Shown here: positions 51,015 to 60,561 of the stretch, one piece after another
Layout of the letters: each line of letters starts with the position of its first letter
Numbering within the stretch: position 1 is the stretch's first letter
Assembly: GCA_947497495.1 (NCBI GenBank)
Contig: CANMGT010000001.1
Coordinates: 558,001 to 622,000, forward strand
DNA length: 64,000 nt
Origin: an uncultured Lentibacter sp.
Lineage (GTDB): Bacteria; Pseudomonadota; Alphaproteobacteria; Rhodobacterales; Rhodobacteraceae
Direction of reading: 5' to 3'
The notes under the pieces: model-generated
The model's input: the letters and a program-made list of their open reading frames with translations, nothing else
Databases searched by the model: none
Told to the model about the DNA's origin: nothing
Made by a program: the position numbers and the translations under genes

Positions 51015-54000
51015 TTAGCGCTTGACGCAGATGCCGTTCAAGCGAAGCTTACAGCGGTCGCCTTCCACCGCGTCGCCGCCACCGCCGCCAATCGAGACAC
51101 CCGGGCATCCAACGCCGCGGATTGGCGGGAGGCCGGTGTTGCGGCACACGCAAGAGCGCGCGTTCACCTTGCGCATCTTCGAGTAACGGCAGGCACAGGC
51201 GTCACCGCGTTGCACAGTCGAGCGAGAGTCACAGCTTGTGGCCTTCTTGGGCGTGTAGCACTGGCCTTTGCTGTTCTTCTTCTGGCCTTTCGGGCAAGAC
51301 ACATCAGGCGTGTAGCACTGGCCCTTGCTGTTCAGCCGCTGGCCTGACGGGCATTTCTTACGCGGCGTGTAGCACTGACCCTTGCTGTTCTTCACCTGTC
51401 CACTCGGGCAATCAACCTTGGGCGTTTTGGGCGTATAGCAAACACCTTTACTGTTTTTCACCTGCGGAGGATCACAACGAACCGGCCGCTTCACGGGTGG
51501 CAAGTCAACAGTCACACAGACCTTCTGTGCTCCTGCCGCCGAAGGAAGGCCAACAGCTGCGAACAATGCCTCGTCAATCTTTCCGGTTGGCGCAAGGCCG
51601 AGCCGCTCTTGTAGTTGGCGAATGCCTTCACGGGTCTTGCGGCCTGGTGCGCCGTCAACCGGCCCGCCGTCAATGCCCAAACGCTGCATAACAGTCTGGA
51701 TCACCGAGGCACGCAGGAAGTCGCTTTCGCTGATCCCGACGGCGAGGCAGTTCTTGAACGACACCCCTGTCGGGCTTGATGGAATGACCGTGGTCATCAC
51801 CATCGAGCTTGACTGACCCGGTTTCAGAGATCCCGTACCGTTGAGGCAAGACGAGCCTTTGCCATCGGTGCGCATGCACTCCCAACCTTCCCCGCTTGTT
51901 GCCAGAGAAGTGGGTTGGGCGCCGTCAAAGCTGTCGTCCAGCGCGATCGGGCCTTGGAACAGTGCGCCGCCTGTGTTGGTGACACTCAGCTCGAACTCGC
52001 AAGTGTAGGTTTGCGAAGCTTGACTGACGGCACAGGCCTGCTTCAGGGCCTTCGCAGGCGTCAGCACAGCCTCCCTTTGGACAGGGCCGCCAGTGGTAAC
52101 AGCGTCGTCTTCACCGTCACAGTTGCTGTCGAGCCCATCGCCATTGATTTCCTCAGCACCCGGATGAACGAGATCGTTGTTGTCGTCGCAATCCACATCT
52201 GAGGTGTACCCATCACCATCAGCATCCAGCGCAGTTTCTGGCGCGCATCCAATAGTGCCAGCTGGAAGCTCGTCGCAGTTAGGCTGCAGGTTTTCATCAA
52301 TCTGCTCATTGCAGTTGTTGTCGATACCGTCCAGTACCTCCTCTGCACTCGGGTTCACGTTGGGGTCTTGATCATCACAATCCTCACCAGCTGGGAAGCC
52401 GTCATCATCTTCGTCAACGCCAACCGGTGTGAAGACATGGCATCCCGGTTCGCCTGCTGGCGAACCGCCGACTGTGGGAACAGCGCAGTTTTGCGCTCCA
52501 GGCTCTTCGAAGCTCGACTGCCCCGCACCGATGTAGACTATCATGAACCCAGGCAGTGAGCCTTCAAAACTCGCTGGATCAATAGAACAGCTCGGAGGGT
52601 TAGAGGCCGAGAACGGCGCGACATTGCAAACCCAAGGCGCATCTGCCGTCATGGCATTTACTGCCATGTTTGCATCAGGAATGCCTGGCAATGACATCAC
52701 ATCCGTGATGACGATGTCATCGTCGAACGGCACACCGTTGCTGTCCATGGTGATAATGCATTGATACTGGCGAACAGCGCCCATTTGCGGCAATGCGCTG
52801 CACGACTTTGTCAGCTCGATTTCTGGCACAACATCATCTTGCTCCACTTCGCCAGACACGCACGAGGAGTTGTTAGCCAAGTTGGTTTCGGCGACTGTGA
52901 CACCGTTGCGGCGCACTTCGATCCGGCCACAGTTCTCCCACTGCGGCATTGTTGGCTGACCGTTGACAAGCGGTGAAGGCGTCGGCATCGCGCCATTGGC
53001 CCCCACTGTGGCGATGCACTCAAAGCCTTGGCCGTTGTTCAGCCCCAAACATGTCCACGCGCCCTGCGTGGTTGTCGTCGCAAAGTTGCTCAACCCGTTC
53101 ATTTCATCGCGGATGACAACCACGTCACCGGGCATAAGCGTGCCAGAGACAAGCGACGGGTAGAGCAAGAACGACTGACCATCAGGCGCGGCAGGCGTTA
53201 CATAGTCGTTTGCCGACTTGCTCACCGCCACATCAAGCTTGCCAGGCGTGACGACAACATCGTCCTCAACGACAACCACGATATCAGCGCAGGATTCGTT
53301 GCTGAACTGACCGCCGCCCATGTAGACCTTCGCACAGTTGCGCAAGTTTCCTGTGGCAGTCGCATTGCTCACGGTAAGCGTGATCTCCTCCGAAAGAGTG
53401 CCGCCATTGGCGTTAAAGTCAGTGCTGCTCAGGTTGCAGTTGAAGGTGTTGTCGAGCTTCACACAAGACCAGCCGCTTTGGTTTGCGATCAGGCCCATAT
53501 CCGGGTCTGTGTCGCTGCCTGTCATCGTGTCCATAAGCTCGAAGTTCACGCCATCAGGGTAGCCCTCAGCCGTAACGGTGAGCGTGCAGGTTACGTCAAC
53601 CGTCTCGCCTTCACGCACAGTCAGAGAACCTGGCTCGCAAACCTTCTCAACCGTGACTTCAGGCTCCTCAACAGGCACACATTCGCCCGCCGCATTCAGC
53701 ATTTCGCCTTCGCCGCAGTCCGCGTCTGTAAGCTCTTCGAACTCCACGCAGGCTTGGCCTATCTCGCCAGCCTGAGCAGCCCAAGCGGGCTCTTCTGCGT
53801 TGATCTCGAACGGCCCCGTCGGAACCGACGCAGGAACAGTCATCGCAATCGCGCAGTTGCGGTTGTGGCCTTCGCCATCCGCCATCGCATCATAGGTCGC
53901 CTCAACCGTCAGCGTGTAACTGCCGCCTGCAGGCACTGAGACGGGGAGGATGCAGCCTAGTTCGTCGGTAGGCAGCGCGCATCCGGCAGGCAAAGCTGGT

Positions 54001-56462
54001 GTCACACTGGTAATAACACCGCCGACACCGCCCATAGCTTCGGCCAACAGAATGTTGCCTTCATAGCCCGCGCCTTGGCTCGTAATTTCAATAGAGAAGT
54101 TACACGCCTCACCGGGTAAGCAACTGCCGTTCAGCACTTTGGTAATGTTCAGGTCAGGCTCGCCGATCAGAAACTCGGAGCACGACTTGTGACCATCAAC
54201 TTCGCTCGGGTCGTCGAACTCGCCCATCGTCTCGTCGCTCAGCATGACGCAATTCTCGCCCTGCAACATGCCGTCGGTCAGTACTGGCCCCGAATTGCTC
54301 GGCGCCATGTAGTCAACTGTGTAAGTCACAGAGCCGCCAGCCGGGATGCTCGCATTGCCTGTGCAGCCCGTGCCTGTCAGGTCAGCCGCATCGCACAAAG
54401 CTGGCGTTATCGCCGTGAACGTGCCGCCAATCGGCGTGATCACATCTTCAAGCGTGATCGCACCGTTATAGTCGCCGCTGCCGGTGTTGTTGACAGTATA
54501 CTCAAACTGGCAAACAGCGCCCGGCGTGCAGACTTCAAACAAAGCTGTCTTGACGATCTCAAGCTGCGCGTCGCCTTGCGAGTGGCAGTCTTCAGCCGTC
54601 TCGACAGAGCCGTCCGGCAGCGTCACAGAGGCCGCAGCGCAGTTTTTGTAGGTCTCGTCTGCATCAAGATACAGGTCGAGCGTGGTTGTGTAATTGTCCC
54701 AGTAGCCTGCCGTCGTAGTGCCGTCGATGCCATTGTGCATTTCGCATGTCACGGGGCCTGCGCCAAAACCGTTACACGCCCACACATCCTTGGCCGCGCC
54801 AGTCGGGTCTTGCGCGTTGATTGCGGTGACACCCGAGCCACTCGCGATCGCGTCGGTCACAACAATCGGGTTGGCAGGCGTTGGTGCCGGGCCTGAGTAT
54901 GTCACATCCATGTGGCACACAGTGTTGCCCGCGCCAAAGCCAGCAGCCGTCGGCTCACATGTCTTTGACACGCTGATCACCGAGCTTGAGGGAGGGTCTT
55001 TGGGCGGATCGCACACCAAGCCCTCTGGCACAGTCACGCTCACCTCGCCCATACAGCACAGATCAAGGCCAGGCGCGCTGCCGCCGCCTTGGTCTGTCGC
55101 GGCAACTGACATTAAAACAGTGTCGCCGGGGTTTGCGCCAATCAGTTGCATCCGCAGCGGGTTGTTTGCGTGGCTCACGGCGCTCACACCAGCGCTCAGC
55201 ACATCAACTTCAACCAAGTTCGGGTCAAACGTGCCTGACAGGCTGTTGGCAAGGCTCACAACATAACCGCCGTTGCGCTCGTCGCATGTCACTTCGGCTT
55301 CGAACGGCGTGCATTGCGCGGGCTTGGGCGGCGGTGGCACATCATCAACCACGTCTTTCACAACGGTGATCGTTGTGCAGCTTGGCTCAAGCTCGAAATA
55401 CTCCGCGTTATCAACCTGATCAGTGCCCGCTGCCGGAGCTTCACCGCTGGTGATCCCCGTCAACTGCGCGCAGTTCATGTATTCGCCCGCTTGGGCTGAT
55501 GAAAGATCAACCGTCACATCAATCGTCGTGGTCGCGCCAGCAACAACGTCAGCTCCCGCGATGTCGCATGTAACAGCATCAAGATCAGACGCAGGTGGAA
55601 CCGCACTGCAAACCCAACCATCATTCGAAGTTAACGCGCTGATCGAGGTTACCATCGGGCTGTCCGCAATGCCGAAGATTTCTTCCAGCTGCAAGTTCTC
55701 GAAATTCTCGTCGCCGTGCGTTACAGTAATGGTGCAAGCTGCGCTCAGGCCTGTGGCCGTTTCCTCAGGCGGTTCGCAGGTTTTCACCGTGCTTGTCGCC
55801 GTCTCCTCAGGCGGGGTTTCATCCGGCACACCGGTGGTGAAGTCAGGGTCCTCATGCGCATCGCACTGGTCAAGAAACACGACAAACGCGTTGTCGATGT
55901 TCATGTCGTTGTCCATGTCGACGTAAAATTTATACGTCGTGTTCGCGACGAGAGTTGTCTGATAGGCAACGCGCGTCCACGGGTCTGTTCTAGGGGTGCC
56001 AAGGGGCAAGGATGTTGATTGGCGCACCTCCGCAACACTGTCGTCCGACGCGTGCAAAAGTGTGATCCCGGCAACACCCAAAGCGCCTGACGGGCGACGT
56101 GAGAAAAATGCGCCATACTCGACATTCCCGTCACACAACGGTGTAAACTCCTGGTAAAAATCGTTCGATCCGTCCGCGATATCCAAGTAATGTTGATCAA
56201 CCCCGACACCAGGGTTCGTCGCGTCAAACTGCGGGCCGTGCGGGCCGTAGTTGCGCCCGCCATCATCAACCTTCACAACATTCGCTCTGTCGCCCGCGCC
56301 CAACACCCAAGGCGCGATAGAATGGCCGATGTTGTTGCCAAAGCCTGATGGCGGGTTGTCTTCAAATCCGCCGTTTGTGAGAACGGGAGCCGCGAAGCCA
56401 ACGGTGGCCGTGAGGCACAAAGCAGCGCAAGCCTGCGTGAATTTCTTGAGGGAACGAAGCAT
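51015..56462 (-). CDS. very large exported multi-domain Cys-rich protein (DUF11-like, MopE-type motifs, PG-binding)
   Basis: 1815 residues. A signal peptide (about 1-25) is followed by a jelly-roll-like N-domain (GGFEDNPPSGFGNN... to ~205). Then come about eight DUF11/Ig-like repeats, many with a W-x-C signature. A Cys-framed module (384-484) is shared with two neighbours. Two Asp-rich MopE-type metal-binding motifs (DDDGFPAGEDCDDQDP..., DADGDGYTSDVDCDDNND...) precede a peptidoglycan-binding-1-like domain (VMQRLGIDGGPVDGAPGRKTREGIRQLQ), four NSKGxCYTP repeats and a Cys-rich end. It is probably anchored at the envelope or secreted. Last gene of the operon; starts by TGATG at the 734-residue gene stop. 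Confidence 0.9.
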   Translation of the reverse strand: MLRSLKKFTQACAALCLTATVGFAAPVLTNGGFEDNPPSGFGNNIGHSIAPWVLGAGDRANVVKVDDGGRNYGPHGPQFDATNPGVGVDQHYLDIADGSNDFYQEFTPLCDGNVEYGAFFSRRPSGALGVAGITLLHASDDSVAEVRQSTSLPLGTPRTDPWTRVAYQTTLVANTTYKFYVDMDNDMNIDNAFVVFLDQCDAHEDPDFTTGVPDETPPEETATSTVKTCEPPEETATGLSAACTITVTHGDENFENLQLEEIFGIADSPMVTSISALTSNDGWVCSAVPPASDLDAVTCDIAGADVVAGATTTIDVTVDLSSAQAGEYMNCAQLTGITSGEAPAAGTDQVDNAEYFELEPSCTTITVVKDVVDDVPPPPKPAQCTPFEAEVTCDERNGGYVVSLANSLSGTFDPNLVEVDVLSAGVSAVSHANNPLRMQLIGANPGDTVLMSVAATDQGGGSAPGLDLCCMGEVSVTVPEGLVCDPPKDPPSSSVISVSKTCEPTAAGFGAGNTVCHMDVTYSGPAPTPANPIVVTDAIASGSGVTAINAQDPTGAAKDVWACNGFGAGPVTCEMHNGIDGTTTAGYWDNYTTTLDLYLDADETYKNCAAASVTLPDGSVETAEDCHSQGDAQLEIVKTALFEVCTPGAVCQFEYTVNNTGSGDYNGAITLEDVITPIGGTFTAITPALCDAADLTGTGCTGNASIPAGGSVTYTVDYMAPSNSGPVLTDGMLQGENCVMLSDETMGEFDDPSEVDGHKSCSEFLIGEPDLNITKVLNGSCLPGEACNFSIEITSQGAGYEGNILLAEAMGGVGGVITSVTPALPAGCALPTDELGCILPVSVPAGGSYTLTVEATYDAMADGEGHNRNCAIAMTVPASVPTGPFEINAEEPAWAAQAGEIGQACVEFEELTDADCGEGEMLNAAGECVPVEEPEVTVEKVCEPGSLTVREGETVDVTCTLTVTAEGYPDGVNFELMDTMTGSDTDPDMGLIANQSGWSCVKLDNTFNCNLSSTDFNANGGTLSEEITLTVSNATATGNLRNCAKVYMGGGQFSNESCADIVVVVEDDVVVTPGKLDVAVSKSANDYVTPAAPDGQSFLLYPSLVSGTLMPGDVVVIRDEMNGLSNFATTTTQGAWTCLGLNNGQGFECIATVGANGAMPTPSPLVNGQPTMPQWENCGRIEVRRNGVTVAETNLANNSSCVSGEVEQDDVVPEIELTKSCSALPQMGAVRQYQCIITMDSNGVPFDDDIVITDVMSLPGIPDANMAVNAMTADAPWVCNVAPFSASNPPSCSIDPASFEGSLPGFMIVYIGAGQSSFEEPGAQNCAVPTVGGSPAGEPGCHVFTPVGVDEDDDGFPAGEDCDDQDPNVNPSAEEVLDGIDNNCNEQIDENLQPNCDELPAGTIGCAPETALDADGDGYTSDVDCDDNNDLVHPGAEEINGDGLDSNCDGEDDAVTTGGPVQREAVLTPAKALKQACAVSQASQTYTCEFELSVTNTGGALFQGPIALDDSFDGAQPTSLATSGEGWECMRTDGKGSSCLNGTGSLKPGQSSSMVMTTVIPSSPTGVSFKNCLAVGISESDFLRASVIQTVMQRLGIDGGPVDGAPGRKTREGIRQLQERLGLAPTGKIDEALFAAVGLPSAAGAQKVCVTVDLPPVKRPVRCDPPQVKNSKGVCYTPKTPKVDCPSGQVKNSKGQCYTPRKKCPSGQRLNSKGQCYTPDVSCPKGQKKNSKGQCYTPKKATSCDSRSTVQRGDACACRYSKMRKVNARSCVCRNTGLPPIRGVGCPGVSIGGGGGDAVEGDRCKLRLNGICVKR
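51241..51478 (-). repeat. four in-frame tandem Cys repeats in the 1815-aa protein
   Basis: Four copies of a block coding CPxGQxxNSKGxCYTP, spaced about 54-66 bp. The conserved DNA word is GTAGCACTGGCC/CTTTGCTGTT. Length variation between copies is in-frame. These are coding repeats, not a CRISPR array. Confidence 0.85.
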
Positions 56463-58666
56463 CAGTTTGCCTCCTTTTCGCAGGCCGCAGCGGGCTTGGT
56501 TATGGTAAGTGAAACGGTGCAGCAGTCGTAGGGGCCGCCCTTGTCGCGCTGGCTCGCGTTAAAGCCGCAAACGTTAAGTTGTGCGGGCTGTCCGGCGGCC
56601 AAGTTGGCCAGCTTCAACTTGAGCACATCGTCAATCGAAATCTCGGCTGGCACGGGGGCCAAGGCGCCGCTCGGATCATCCAGCTTCAGACGGTCAAGCG
56701 CGCCTGTGGTATCCGTAAACAGCGTGATCATTTCGTAGGTGCCTGTCTCTGTGTTGCAGACAGGTTTTACAAAACTGTCCACGCAGGCTTTTGGCGGTTT
56801 GGGCAAGCACCCGCCCGGCCGCGTGCACGTCGGATTGTCCCAATCGTCCCAGTCATCCCAATACTCGGAATAGTCTTCATCCAGAAACTCGTCGCCCGAA
56901 GTGTCGCCACCCGTCTCGGCCAAATCGCCGCCATAGCCGCCAATGGGCGCGCCATAGCCACTGCCTCCCGCGCAGCCAAGAACCTCGACATCGCCAATAT
57001 GCCCCGCGCGTTTTTTCAGCGGGTAGGCGCCGTCATAATCGGCGAAATAGCTCTGCCAAGGCGGGGTGTTGTTGTCAGCGTCTACCCAGACAGGCTGGGC
57101 TTGAATGCCGTCAACCAACTGCTCTCCGCCTAGCTCGAGCTGCTTTTGCAACTCGGCATTCTGGCGCAGGCTCTCGCCTGTGCTCCAGAGCGTCCCGCCA
57201 CAGGTTTGGTCGTCCCAGCGGCCATCGTCTTGGTAGGCGGGGCCAACGTCAACGCCGCCTGTTGTGTTGTCTTGCTGATGTGCAAACCCGACAGCATAGC
57301 GCTGCGGCTCGGAAACCCAAGCCGAGGGTGTGTCAGGGTCATCAAGGTATTCGTAGACATAGCGCAACACAGCGGCACGGCGCGTCTTGGTGAACTCCTC
57401 ATAGGTAAAATCGCCGCGGCGATCACCGCGCTGCGCCAAGACCAAAGCCCCCGCCGCATCAAACACCATATCCGAAATTTCAAACCCCGGATAAGCGTCG
57501 CTTACATTCAGCTCCCAGCGCGCATCGTCAAGAAACGAGCCATCCTCGCGATCAAGCCCAACCGACCAGATCTGCGGACCCTCGGCCACGGCATAGTAAA
57601 GCCGCCCACCGCGTGCAGCCAGCCCCCAGACACGACGCGATGCGTCAGCAAACCCCCATGTCTTGGTGTCTTCCACATCAAACCGCGCGCTTGTTTTGTC
57701 CATCCGCTGGCTGGCATCAAAGGCAACAGCTGGCAGGTTCGCCGCAGGGCGCGCCGTTTGGCCATGATCAAACTGCTCCAAGTCGCGGCCGTCCAGATCA
57801 AGCCTGTGCACCATGCCTGTCTCGAGGTCAGACACGAAAAGCTGGTTGTGAGCGCGGTCAAACGCGATGTTGCCAAGCCCCGGCCCGGCGTTTGGCGCCT
57901 CTAGCGCTATGTTGGCAAACAGGCTGATCTGCCCCGTCGCCCCGTCAACCTTCCAGATTGAACCTGGCCCGGCGCTCGGCGCGTTGCCCCACTGCGCAGG
58001 CATCCACTTGGCGCCTTTTTCGCCGGCAAGCAAACGGTCCGCGACGCGGTCATTGTTGTCGTCTTTGCCCACCAGATTGAGGCCAAAGGCCGATGTCGCG
58101 GTGAGGTAGAGGTTGCGATAGGGGCTTTCGTCAATCGCGATGCCAAAAACCTGCCCGACGTCGCGCGCAAGGATCTTGTCATAGACAGGCCGCGTCATCT
58201 CCGATGCGTTGTAACCATAGCCGATACCATCCGCCGCCAGCAGGTTTGCGGCGGCTCCGTTCGGATCAATAAAGTCCAGAGCCACTGGCTCGGCCGGAAC
58301 AGTGCGCCCGTCTGCATAGGTGTAAGGCTCCTTGGCGCGCACGCCTGAGAACCCCGTTGTCACAACTGTTCCATAAGCAAACAACCGCGCGCTCGGGCGC
58401 GCGCTTTGGCCCAAAACCTCGCGGCCCGCTGCGTTGCGCGTACTCACGGGTTTGGCTGGCAATGTCCAGCCAACCGCCGGATTGGCAGCAACCTGCGGCT
58501 GCGCATTATCCAGCAAAAGCCAGCCCTGCTGCGCGCTTGTCCCCTGCCCCGACCCGACAAAACCAGCCGCGCCCAAACACAGCGTCAGCAGCAGTTTTGG
58601 CGACATTCGCAAGCCTGAAAGGCCGTAAGAAATGCGTTGGGCTTTGCGGTCAGATGTCATGGTCAT
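56462..58666 (-). CDS. exported beta-propeller-like protein with C-terminal Cys-framed module
   Basis: 734 residues; GAGGA ribosome site before the ATG at 58666. A signal peptide lies at about 21-46 (KLLLTLCLGAAGFVGSGQGTSAQQ). Residues ~170-520 carry repeating GIAIDESPYRNLYLTAT, GNIAFDRAHNQLFVSDLETGMVHRLDLDGR, DMVFDAAGALVLAQRGDRRGDF strands like an NHL/WD-type propeller. An acidic Trp-rich linker (DEDYSEYWDDWDDWDNPTC) leads to a Cys module (628-729) shared with two other proteins of the cluster. Stop overlaps the next gene (TGATG). No enzyme motif recognised. Confidence 0.8.
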   Translation of the reverse strand: MTMTSDRKAQRISYGLSGLRMSPKLLLTLCLGAAGFVGSGQGTSAQQGWLLLDNAQPQVAANPAVGWTLPAKPVSTRNAAGREVLGQSARPSARLFAYGTVVTTGFSGVRAKEPYTYADGRTVPAEPVALDFIDPNGAAANLLAADGIGYGYNASEMTRPVYDKILARDVGQVFGIAIDESPYRNLYLTATSAFGLNLVGKDDNNDRVADRLLAGEKGAKWMPAQWGNAPSAGPGSIWKVDGATGQISLFANIALEAPNAGPGLGNIAFDRAHNQLFVSDLETGMVHRLDLDGRDLEQFDHGQTARPAANLPAVAFDASQRMDKTSARFDVEDTKTWGFADASRRVWGLAARGGRLYYAVAEGPQIWSVGLDREDGSFLDDARWELNVSDAYPGFEISDMVFDAAGALVLAQRGDRRGDFTYEEFTKTRRAAVLRYVYEYLDDPDTPSAWVSEPQRYAVGFAHQQDNTTGGVDVGPAYQDDGRWDDQTCGGTLWSTGESLRQNAELQKQLELGGEQLVDGIQAQPVWVDADNNTPPWQSYFADYDGAYPLKKRAGHIGDVEVLGCAGGSGYGAPIGGYGGDLAETGGDTSGDEFLDEDYSEYWDDWDDWDNPTCTRPGGCLPKPPKACVDSFVKPVCNTETGTYEMITLFTDTTGALDRLKLDDPSGALAPVPAEISIDDVLKLKLANLAAGQPAQLNVCGFNASQRDKGGPYDCCTVSLTITKPAAACEKEAN

Positions 58667-58769
58667 AGGTCGATCCTCGAAAAATTCTTACTTTCAGTGT
58701 CGCAGGTGCAAGCGGCGCAAAACATCACCAAGACTGGTGAAAATTGTTCGGAAATTGCGTGTCAAACCG

Positions 58770-59666
58770 TCATTTCTGGCAAAACCCGAGGTAGGCATTC
58801 TGGGCATACAGGCGGCCTTCGATGGCAAACCCGAGGGGGTTGTCCGGCGTTCCAGGGTCATTGTGGATGCGCAGCATCAGGCTGCGGTTGAAGTCTTGGA
58901 CATGTGATTTTCCGGCCCGCGCAACAGGCTGGTCAGCGCGAAAATTCACAGCAATGTCCTGCCAGTTTGTCCCGTCAAAGTAGACTTCGGCGCGGTCATC
59001 CACGCGGATGCGCGAAATCTCGTAGCGCGCAGGTTGGCTGCCACAGGAGCAGAACTGCACCGAGAAGTCATAGCTTGTCTCGCCCTTGGCAAAGCCACGG
59101 CCCGCGTCAGGCCATGCCGAAAGCCAACGCATCCCGCTGTCCCAGTTGGGCGAGCGATTTTGCACAACATCCACCGCGCGTTGACCGTTGGGCAAGCGCC
59201 ACAGGTTAGCGTCGTTCAGCGAGACATTCACCTGCGGCTGCGTGGCGCAAATCTGGTTGTGCTGGCTCTGCAGAAACTGGCCGCCGCCGCCAACATTCTG
59301 GCCGCTTTGGTAAGCGTCTTCACCGCCACCCTCTGCAAGAAAGCGCGCGTTGACCCAGCCCACTTCGCGGCCCCCCTGCGCCACAAGGCACCAGCGCGCC
59401 ATGCCGTCAACAGCGCGCCTTTCAGGTGCCGACAGGCTGTTGTAGGCATTCATGCTCAGGGTCGGCACGCACACGATCGTGTGCAAGCCGCGCGCATTGT
59501 GGGCCAGCCGCCCAAGCCTCGGGTAAGATACTGCAGGGCCCGCGCGCACCGAAAGCGTGTCGCTCGCCGCGACACCCGTCACGCGCCAGCTATCAGGCCC
59601 ATCGGCTGTCGCCGCTGCTCTGACAGGACTCAAAACAAGTGATAGCAGTAAGATCAAACGCAACAT
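58770..59666 (-). CDS. exported SH3-domain protein of the Cys-rich cluster
   Basis: 298 residues; AAGGGAG ribosome site. A signal peptide (1-17, SPVRAAA) is followed by a bacterial SH3-like domain (SDTLSVRAGPAVSYPRLGRLAHNARGLHTIVC...WCLVAQGGREVGWVNARFL, ~30-112). After a Gly/Gln linker comes a second domain of about 150 residues with beta-sandwich character (RYEISRIRVDDRAEVYFDGTNWQDIAVNF...SLMLRIHNDPGTPDNPLGFAIEGRLY). It is probably a cell-wall-binding adaptor. Separated by 103 bp from the next gene. Confidence 0.75.
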   Translation of the reverse strand: MLRLILLLSLVLSPVRAAATADGPDSWRVTGVAASDTLSVRAGPAVSYPRLGRLAHNARGLHTIVCVPTLSMNAYNSLSAPERRAVDGMARWCLVAQGGREVGWVNARFLAEGGGEDAYQSGQNVGGGGQFLQSQHNQICATQPQVNVSLNDANLWRLPNGQRAVDVVQNRSPNWDSGMRWLSAWPDAGRGFAKGETSYDFSVQFCSCGSQPARYEISRIRVDDRAEVYFDGTNWQDIAVNFRADQPVARAGKSHVQDFNRSLMLRIHNDPGTPDNPLGFAIEGRLYAQNAYLGFCQK

Positions 59667-59742
59667 GGCAGCACTCCCTTTGCGAAAAGGCTTCCATGCG
59701 GGGCAGGCTTAAACTATCCCCAAGATTGGTGAAAATGCCGCC

Positions 59743-60561
59743 CTAGGGCAGCGAAAGCTGCGGTGAAACCGAGAGTAACGCCAGCCAGCGCCCCGCGATC
59801 TTGTGCTCCAAAGGCGACAGCTCGGCGGTGATTTTGCTCTGCACAACCTGCGCCAGTTGCGCATAGGCCGCAACGCCCTCGCCCGTCGCAACGCGATACT
59901 CCGCACTGTTGATTGGCGCGAAACTTGCCCTTTGGAAAGCCAGTCGAAAACGCTCGAACGGCTCTGCCAAGGCGGCGTCAACCTCGGGCAAGTCATCGAA
60001 ACGGTCAACGACAACAGACTGCACGGCAGGCGCCAAATGCACCATCAAGTCTGTCAGGTTTTTGTAAGCCTCATTGGCATTAAAGACCCGCGACAAGGCG
60101 CCAGCTTTTGGCAGTGCTTCGAGGTTGCCTGCCAGCTCGGAGAAGTTTGAAAGCGCCGAGGCAGCATGTAAGTCGTGCCGCCCCGCAATCCCCTGCCCGC
60201 AGATCGAGTTTTCAGCCTCCATCGCGTGGTCTGTTGCGAATACGAGGTTGTTATCGAGCGCTCTGAACAAGCGCTGGTTGGCGGCCAGAACACCCTGAAA
60301 AGCGCGGCGATAGGCCTTGCTCTCATCCTTTGACAAAGCCTGCCCAGCGCCGACTTTCGCAAACAATGCGTGCTCGGCAAGCTCTGGCCCTGCCAAGTCA
60401 TGCGGAACCTCGACAGAGCCATAAGCAAACAGCGCGCCTGCCCGCCTTTGCAACTCTTGTTCGGTAAATGGCGTGGCGTCTTGCACGGCAATCACCGCAA
60501 CAAGGCCCAGGATAGCGACACCGACCAAGCCCAAAAGCCCGCGCTTAAGCCAACGCAGCAT
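59743..60561 (-). CDS. membrane-anchored protein of unknown function
   Basis: 272 residues from the ATG at 60561, overlapping the upstream stop (TGATG). One N-terminal membrane helix (about 9-28) is followed by a mostly helical extracytoplasmic part with a lone Cys (AENSICGQGIAGRHD). No family recognised. Being in the middle of the Cys-rich operon, it may anchor or assemble the other exported proteins. Confidence 0.65.
   Translation of the reverse strand: MLRWLKRGLLGLVGVAILGLVAVIAVQDATPFTEQELQRRAGALFAYGSVEVPHDLAGPELAEHALFAKVGAGQALSKDESKAYRRAFQGVLAANQRLFRALDNNLVFATDHAMEAENSICGQGIAGRHDLHAASALSNFSELAGNLEALPKAGALSRVFNANEAYKNLTDLMVHLAPAVQSVVVDRFDDLPEVDAALAEPFERFRLAFQRASFAPINSAEYRVATGEGVAAYAQLAQVVQSKITAELSPLEHKIAGRWLALLSVSPQLSLP

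Noticed and set aside
51241..51478. Regularly spaced repeats resembling a CRISPR array
   Set aside because: They are in-frame repeats coding NSKGxCYTP blocks with no spacers of equal length.
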